This document shows, piece after piece, positions 24,353 to 27,868 of a stretch of DNA of 27,868 nt. Under the pieces are notes generated by a model. The model was given only the letters and a program-made list of their open reading frames with translations, did not search any database and was not told the DNA's origin. The stretch is from Gammaproteobacteria bacterium UBA2168 (lineage in GTDB: Bacteria; Pseudomonadota; Gammaproteobacteria; Pseudomonadales; Azotimanducaceae): positions 15,566-43,433 of the forward strand of contig DCWG01000076.1 of the NCBI GenBank assembly GCA_002327525.1, read 5' to 3'. The translations under genes and the position numbers were made by a program. The stretch's first letter is position 1. Each line of letters opens with the position of its first letter.

Positions 24353-24787
24353 TCAGATCTCATCGTCTGGCTGGCGCGTGGTGATGCTGATGCGTGTCAG
24401 GCCCACTTTCCCGGCTGCATCCATGGCTCGTACCACCGACTGATGACTCGCCTGGCCATCCGCGGTCACGATCAGTCGGCGCACAACCTCCTCGTCACCG
24501 CTCTGGTCCATGGTATCACGCAGCGCGCGTATCAGGGTGGCGATCTCCTCGTTTGCCAGCACGCGGCCATTGACAGAATAGCGGCCACGCTGACTGATGC
24601 TGATTTCGATCACGTTTTCTTCGACCTCCTGTAATTCGCCGGAAGCTTCAGGCAGATCGATCTTCAGTTGCGTTTCGCGTATGAAGGTCGTGGATACCAT
24701 GAAAAAGATCAGCAGCAGGAAGACGACGTCGATCAACGGCGTCAGCTCGACGTTGACCTCCATCCGTGCCCGGCTCGCCCTGTTCAC
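24353..24787 (-). CDS. exbD: ExbD/TolR-type biopolymer transport protein
   Basis: A 144-residue inner-membrane protein with one N-terminal membrane helix and a periplasmic domain. The conserved membrane aspartate is D20 in LTPLIDVVFLLLIFFMV, the proton path residue of ExbD/TolR/MotB. The periplasmic part (VRRLIVTADGQASHQSVVRAMDAAGKVG) is typical of the family. With ExbB it would form a proton-driven motor. The location next to msbA/lpxK is the same as in Pseudomonas and many marine gammaproteobacteria, where these genes are annotated exbB/exbD. With no TonB or Tol-Pal gene nearby, its partner is open. The start overlaps the exbB stop by 4 nt. Confidence 0.94.
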   Translation of the reverse strand: MNRASRARMEVNVELTPLIDVVFLLLIFFMVSTTFIRETQLKIDLPEASGELQEVEENVIEISISQRGRYSVNGRVLANEEIATLIRALRDTMDQSGDEEVVRRLIVTADGQASHQSVVRAMDAAGKVGLTRISITTRQPDDEI

Positions 24788-25404
24788 AGGCGCGGATCTT
24801 CCTGATCACCATGCATGATATCGACCAGCTTGGCAGACTCCTGTTCGATGGTGACGACCAATTCGTCCACGCGGCGAAGCAGAAAGCGGTGGAAAATCAA
24901 TGCAGGTATGGCAACCGACAAGCCGGCGGCCGTGGTGATCAATGCCGTGGAAATACCACCAGCCAGCACATTTGCATTACCCGCTCCTTCCAGCATCAGC
25001 GCACTGAATACGTCGATCATGCCAACGACGGTGCCCAGCAGACCGAGCAATGGAGCAATCGCAGCGACGATTCCCAACGCGGTGAGATAGCGCTCGAGAT
25101 CGTGCGCCACCTGACCGGCAGCTTCCTCCATCGCTTCTTTCATGATCTCCCGCCCGCGCCGGGCGTTGGTGATACCGGCGGCAAACACCTGTCCGAGCCC
25201 ATTGGCATTGCGCAACTCCCGCAACTTCTGAGCATCGTACTCACCGTTGTTGAGCACACCCCACACTTCCGCCAGCAGTTCCCTGGGCGCAACACGCGTG
25301 CGCTGTAGCGTCCAAAGACGCTCAAAGCCAATGGCCGCGGCCAGGACACTGCACAGCACAATGGGCACCATCAGCCATCCGCCGGATTGAATGATCTCTA
25401 ACAA
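24784..25404 (-). CDS. exbB: MotA/TolQ/ExbB-family proton channel protein
   Basis: A 206-residue inner-membrane protein with three hydrophobic segments (about 9-30, 108-132 and 146-172), the ExbB/TolQ layout. Conserved stretches are LTALGIVAAIAPLLGLLGTVVGM and GGISTALITTAAGLSVAIPALIFHRFL. The start is the TTG at 25404, with AGGA upstream (GAGGATAGGACGAGC); no ATG or GTG fits the family N-terminus. It is coupled to exbD by a 4-nt overlap and lies 34 bp after the PLP-enzyme gene. Confidence 0.94.
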   Translation of the reverse strand: MLEIIQSGGWLMVPIVLCSVLAAAIGFERLWTLQRTRVAPRELLAEVWGVLNNGEYDAQKLRELRNANGLGQVFAAGITNARRGREIMKEAMEEAAGQVAHDLERYLTALGIVAAIAPLLGLLGTVVGMIDVFSALMLEGAGNANVLAGGISTALITTAAGLSVAIPALIFHRFLLRRVDELVVTIEQESAKLVDIMHGDQEDPRL

Positions 25405-25438
25405 GCTCGTCCTATCCTCATGGTCATCTCCAATCGAG

Positions 25439-26608
25439 CTACCAACTCAGGCCCCGGGCCGCTACTGGCCAGGCACCACGTATCATCCCATCCTCATCCT
25501 CGATCCAGTAGAGGTCATGTAGATTTATCGTAGGATCGCAATGTGGCGTGACGAACCGATGCACCTCTCCGAGAACGGGCTGTTGCGTACCCTTGTTCAA
25601 CAGCAAAATGCCATGTTCGTCACCGCCAAAGCGAAAGTCCGCACCGGCGAAATCGAGAATTGCAGGAGTGACCGTGTCGGAGGCGAACGCCTTGAATCCA
25701 CCATCTACGGTCATCGCACGTCCGGGTACTGGCTCGCTGATGGCGGTGGCGGCAATCGTCAACGCTATTTCGAAGTCGTTGAACTCTCTGCCATCGCTCG
25801 CGCCGATCATCTGATACTCGCGGTCCATGACCGTATAGCTGCCAACCTGGAGATCTGTGATCTCGGGCACTTCGCAGTCGATGTCGTACGTACCCGTACC
25901 ACCACCGCTCACGATTGACACCTCACAACCCGCGTGCTGCAGCGCTTCTAGAATCGGCATGACGCCAGCCCAGGTTTCGAGGGAGCGTTGCCGGCGCTCG
26001 TCGTAATTCTGCACGTGCATGATCTGTCCGGCGTAGTGTTGCACGCCCAGGAATCTCAGATTCGGCTTCTCCCCCACGCGCTGGGCGAGATTCACCACTC
26101 CTTGCGCTCCGCGCATCCCGGTACGTCCCATGGAGACGTCCACGTCGACCAGAACACCGATTGAGCTCTCATCTGCAACACCCGCTGCCAGCATGTCGAT
26201 GCCCACCTCACTGTCGACCACCACTTTCAGCTCACGCGTGTGCTTGGCGAGTTCTGCCAGCACGCCGATCTTACCTGCGGAGACGACGGGCGAGGTGACC
26301 AGCACGTCCGAGACACCAGCAAACACCAGCATGGCCGCCTCTGAGACCTTGGCCGCACAGACCCCCACCGCACCATTTTGCATCTGCTTAAGCGCGATGA
26401 TGGGTGTCTTGTGCGTCTTCGCGTGAGGGCGAATACCTTTGCCGTGGGCATCCTGAAAGCTCTGCATGCGCAGGAGATTACGCTGCAACGCGGCCGCCTC
26501 CAGCACAAGCGCCGGGGTCGGCAGTTGTGTGACCGGTACCGGTTCGTCGAGTTCGATGGGTTGCCACGGACGCGCCTTGAGGCGCTCCAGCGCGAGAGCG
26601 TATGACAT
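25439..26608 (-). CDS. D-threonine aldolase / D-serine dehydratase-like PLP enzyme
   Basis: A 389-residue fold-type III PLP enzyme of the alanine-racemase-like N-terminal plus DSD-domain family. The PLP lysine is K64 in RPHAKTHKTP. Further PLP contacts are QHYAG (190-194) and SGGGTGTYD (234-242). The C-terminal metal site reads PHCDPTINLHD. H356-x-D358 agrees with the His-x-Asp pair of D-threonine aldolases, while D-serine dehydratases use His-x-Cys, so aldol cleavage of D-3-hydroxy-amino acids is the better guess. It lies 23 bp after galU and 34 bp before exbB, within the envelope operon. A D-amino-acid role linked to the cell wall is conceivable but unproven. Confidence 0.88.
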   Translation of the reverse strand: MSYALALERLKARPWQPIELDEPVPVTQLPTPALVLEAAALQRNLLRMQSFQDAHGKGIRPHAKTHKTPIIALKQMQNGAVGVCAAKVSEAAMLVFAGVSDVLVTSPVVSAGKIGVLAELAKHTRELKVVVDSEVGIDMLAAGVADESSIGVLVDVDVSMGRTGMRGAQGVVNLAQRVGEKPNLRFLGVQHYAGQIMHVQNYDERRQRSLETWAGVMPILEALQHAGCEVSIVSGGGTGTYDIDCEVPEITDLQVGSYTVMDREYQMIGASDGREFNDFEIALTIAATAISEPVPGRAMTVDGGFKAFASDTVTPAILDFAGADFRFGGDEHGILLLNKGTQQPVLGEVHRFVTPHCDPTINLHDLYWIEDEDGMIRGAWPVAARGLSW

Positions 26609-26631
26609 GCCCGAAAGCTTAGCGGAGCGAC

Positions 26632-27462
26632 CTAGCGTTGCAAGTAATGGTTCTCGTAACAGTAGTTGGTCGCATCGACGAATCCTTCGACGGATCCACA
26701 GTCGAAGCGCCTGCCCTGGAACTTGTATGCGATAACACAGCGCTCACGCGCCTGGCGCAATAGCGCATCGGTAATCTGAATTTCACCATTTCTGCCAGGT
26801 TCGGTTCTTTCGAGAATCTCGAAGATATCCGGTGTGAGAATATAGCGGCCGATAATGGCCAGGTTGGAAGGTGCCTCGCCGGGAGGTGGTTTTTCGACCA
26901 TGCCCGTCACACGGAAGATGCCATCGCTGAGGCGCTCGCCCACGATCACACCATATTTGTGCGTTTCCTCCGCCGGTACCTCTTCGATGGCGACGATACT
27001 GCACTGAAACTGCTTGAACAGCCCGGCCATTTGCGCGAGCACCCCCTGCTCGTCCCCGAAACACAGATCGTCGGCCAGCAGCACGCCAAACGGTTCGTCA
27101 CCCACCACGGTGCGGCCTGTCAGGATGGCGTGTCCCAGTCCTCGCATCGTGATCTGCCGTGTGTAGGAGAAGGTGCACTGCTCGATCAGATTGCGGATGC
27201 CATCCAGCATCTTTTCCTTACCACTGCCTTGAATCTGGTGTTCGAGTTCGTAGCTCACGTCGAAATGGTCTTCTATGGCGCGCTTACCGCGACCCGTGAC
27301 GAAGCCAATCTCCTTCAGGCCCGCTTCCACCGCTTCTTCCACGCCATATTGAACAAGTGGCTTGTCCAGTATGGGGAGAATTTCTTTAGGCATGGCCTTG
27401 GTCACCGGCAGAAACCGGGTTCCATAACCGGCGACCGGGAATAGGCATTTCTTTATGTCCAC
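26632..27462 (-). CDS. galU: UTP-glucose-1-phosphate uridylyltransferase
   Basis: A 276-residue enzyme that makes UDP-glucose for LPS core, exopolysaccharide and osmoprotectant synthesis. The N-terminus DIKKCLFPVAGYGTRFLPVTKAMPKE contains the GxGTRFLP nucleotide motif. LADDLCFG, VEKPPPGEAPSNLAIIGRYIL and FDCGSVEGFVDATNYC are the other conserved blocks, all close to Pseudomonas GalU (279 residues). The start is the GTG at 27462 with GGAG about 11 nt upstream; the frame is open another 36 codons upstream (to 27570), but that part is not family sequence. It begins the tight minus-strand run down to kdsB. Confidence 0.97.
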   Translation of the reverse strand: MDIKKCLFPVAGYGTRFLPVTKAMPKEILPILDKPLVQYGVEEAVEAGLKEIGFVTGRGKRAIEDHFDVSYELEHQIQGSGKEKMLDGIRNLIEQCTFSYTRQITMRGLGHAILTGRTVVGDEPFGVLLADDLCFGDEQGVLAQMAGLFKQFQCSIVAIEEVPAEETHKYGVIVGERLSDGIFRVTGMVEKPPPGEAPSNLAIIGRYILTPDIFEILERTEPGRNGEIQITDALLRQARERCVIAYKFQGRRFDCGSVEGFVDATNYCYENHYLQR

Positions 27463-27605
27463 GTCGAATCTATCTCCAACATCTACACAATCCTTGTCGC
27501 CGTGTTCGTGGCGTGGGTTCACAACAGGAATGGTAAGGAAATGCCTCGTCACTACAAGGGTATAAATCACACATTACCGTGTCCCGTTACAGTGGTGATT
27601 TGGCG

Positions 27606-27868
27606 CTACTCAGGCTTGAGCATGGCCCTCAGGTGACGGCAGATGGCCTGACCCGTCTGACGACGCTGCACCGACGTACCGGGCATCTGGCGCATCTTAC
27701 GAGACAGGCGTTTTGCGGCCTGCAGATGACGTTGCTGGAGCGCGAGCCGCTGTTCGGCCTCGCACTGTGCTCTGGAGCGGAACAGCGGAGCACGACGGGC
27801 ATGAGCCAGGGATGCCTGAGAAGACACCGTAGCAGACCGGGGGTGGCCTTGTGCCGTCGACTCACCGG
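27606..27868 (-). CDS. Unrecognised C-terminal fragment, running off the window
   Basis: A minus-strand frame is open from the window edge to a TAG-type stop at 27606, giving at least 87 residues. It is rich in Arg, Gln and Ala (ARRAPLFRSRAQCEAEQRL, RLSRKMRQMPGTSVQRRQT), ends LRAMLKPE and suggests a basic, helical tail. I do not recognise a family. It would lie upstream of galU on the same strand, 143 bp away. It could also be noncoding; the complementary plus frame is open too, a common GC-rich artefact. Confidence 0.3.
   Translation of the reverse strand, partial: GESTAQGHPRSATVSSQASLAHARRAPLFRSRAQCEAEQRLALQQRHLQAAKRLSRKMRQMPGTSVQRRQTGQAICRHLRAMLKPE

Noticed and set aside
27463..27605. Possible galU promoter boxes such as TTGTAG...TACCAT and TTATAC
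   Set aside because: Several weak pairs with poor spacing or hexamers; none stands out enough to be called.

Overview
This window is chromosomal DNA of a gammaproteobacterium. It has dense gene packing, many 4-nt ATGA overlaps and frequent GTG/TTG starts. The gene order from ycfH to exbB is close to the Pseudomonas-type cluster that joins fatty-acid synthesis, RNase E and lipid A genes (exbB-exbD-lpxK-kdsB-murB-rne-rluC-maf-yceD-rpmF-fabD-fabG-acpP-fabF-mltG-tmk-holB-pilZ-ycfH). GalU and RluC also look Pseudomonas-like. I cannot name the genus; a marine or environmental lineage is a guess. No tRNA, rRNA, CRISPR, prophage or insertion sequence was seen.

Layout. (1) 1-367: start of a molybdopterin-dehydrogenase FAD subunit, cut by the window edge. 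(2) 506-5165, plus strand: an operon for proline peptides (PepQ prolidase, a DPP-IV-like S9 peptidase, a GNAT acetyltransferase) followed by a broken YjdF/DUF2238 membrane gene with several lesions. (3) 5184-13174, minus strand, transcribed from yceD to ycfH: yceD, rpmF, fabD, fabG, acpP, fabF, mltG, tmk, holB, pilZ, ycfH. plsX, fabH and pabC, which often sit in this cluster, are absent. acpP has its own promoter, with an inverted repeat around the -10 box, and an intrinsic terminator behind it. (4) 13316-18464: maf (plus), rluC (minus) and rne (plus), with an 877-bp rluC-rne intergenic region that holds five tandem 10-bp repeats and several hairpins. (5) 18471-20667: murB and an AlkB-type dioxygenase (minus), then a degraded SDR dehydrogenase (plus). 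(6) 20678-27462, minus strand, transcribed from galU: galU, a D-threonine-aldolase-like PLP enzyme, exbB, exbD, an in-frame msbA-lpxK fusion, kdsB. (7) The end holds an unrecognised partial frame.

How the genes work together: most are envelope and growth housekeeping genes. FabD/FabG/AcpP/FabF make acyl chains. LpxK, KdsB and MsbA finish and flip the Kdo-lipid A core. GalU supplies UDP-glucose, and MurB and MltG act on peptidoglycan. RNase E, RluC, YceD and L32 serve RNA and ribosomes. The most unusual item is the single reading frame that joins the lipid A flippase MsbA to the lipid A 4'-kinase LpxK, with a good internal ribosome-binding site and ATG at the junction. Other points of interest are the rne leader repeats, the acpP promoter palindrome, the missing plsX, the delta-prime clamp-loader subunit without its zinc module, and two fresh-looking pseudogenes.
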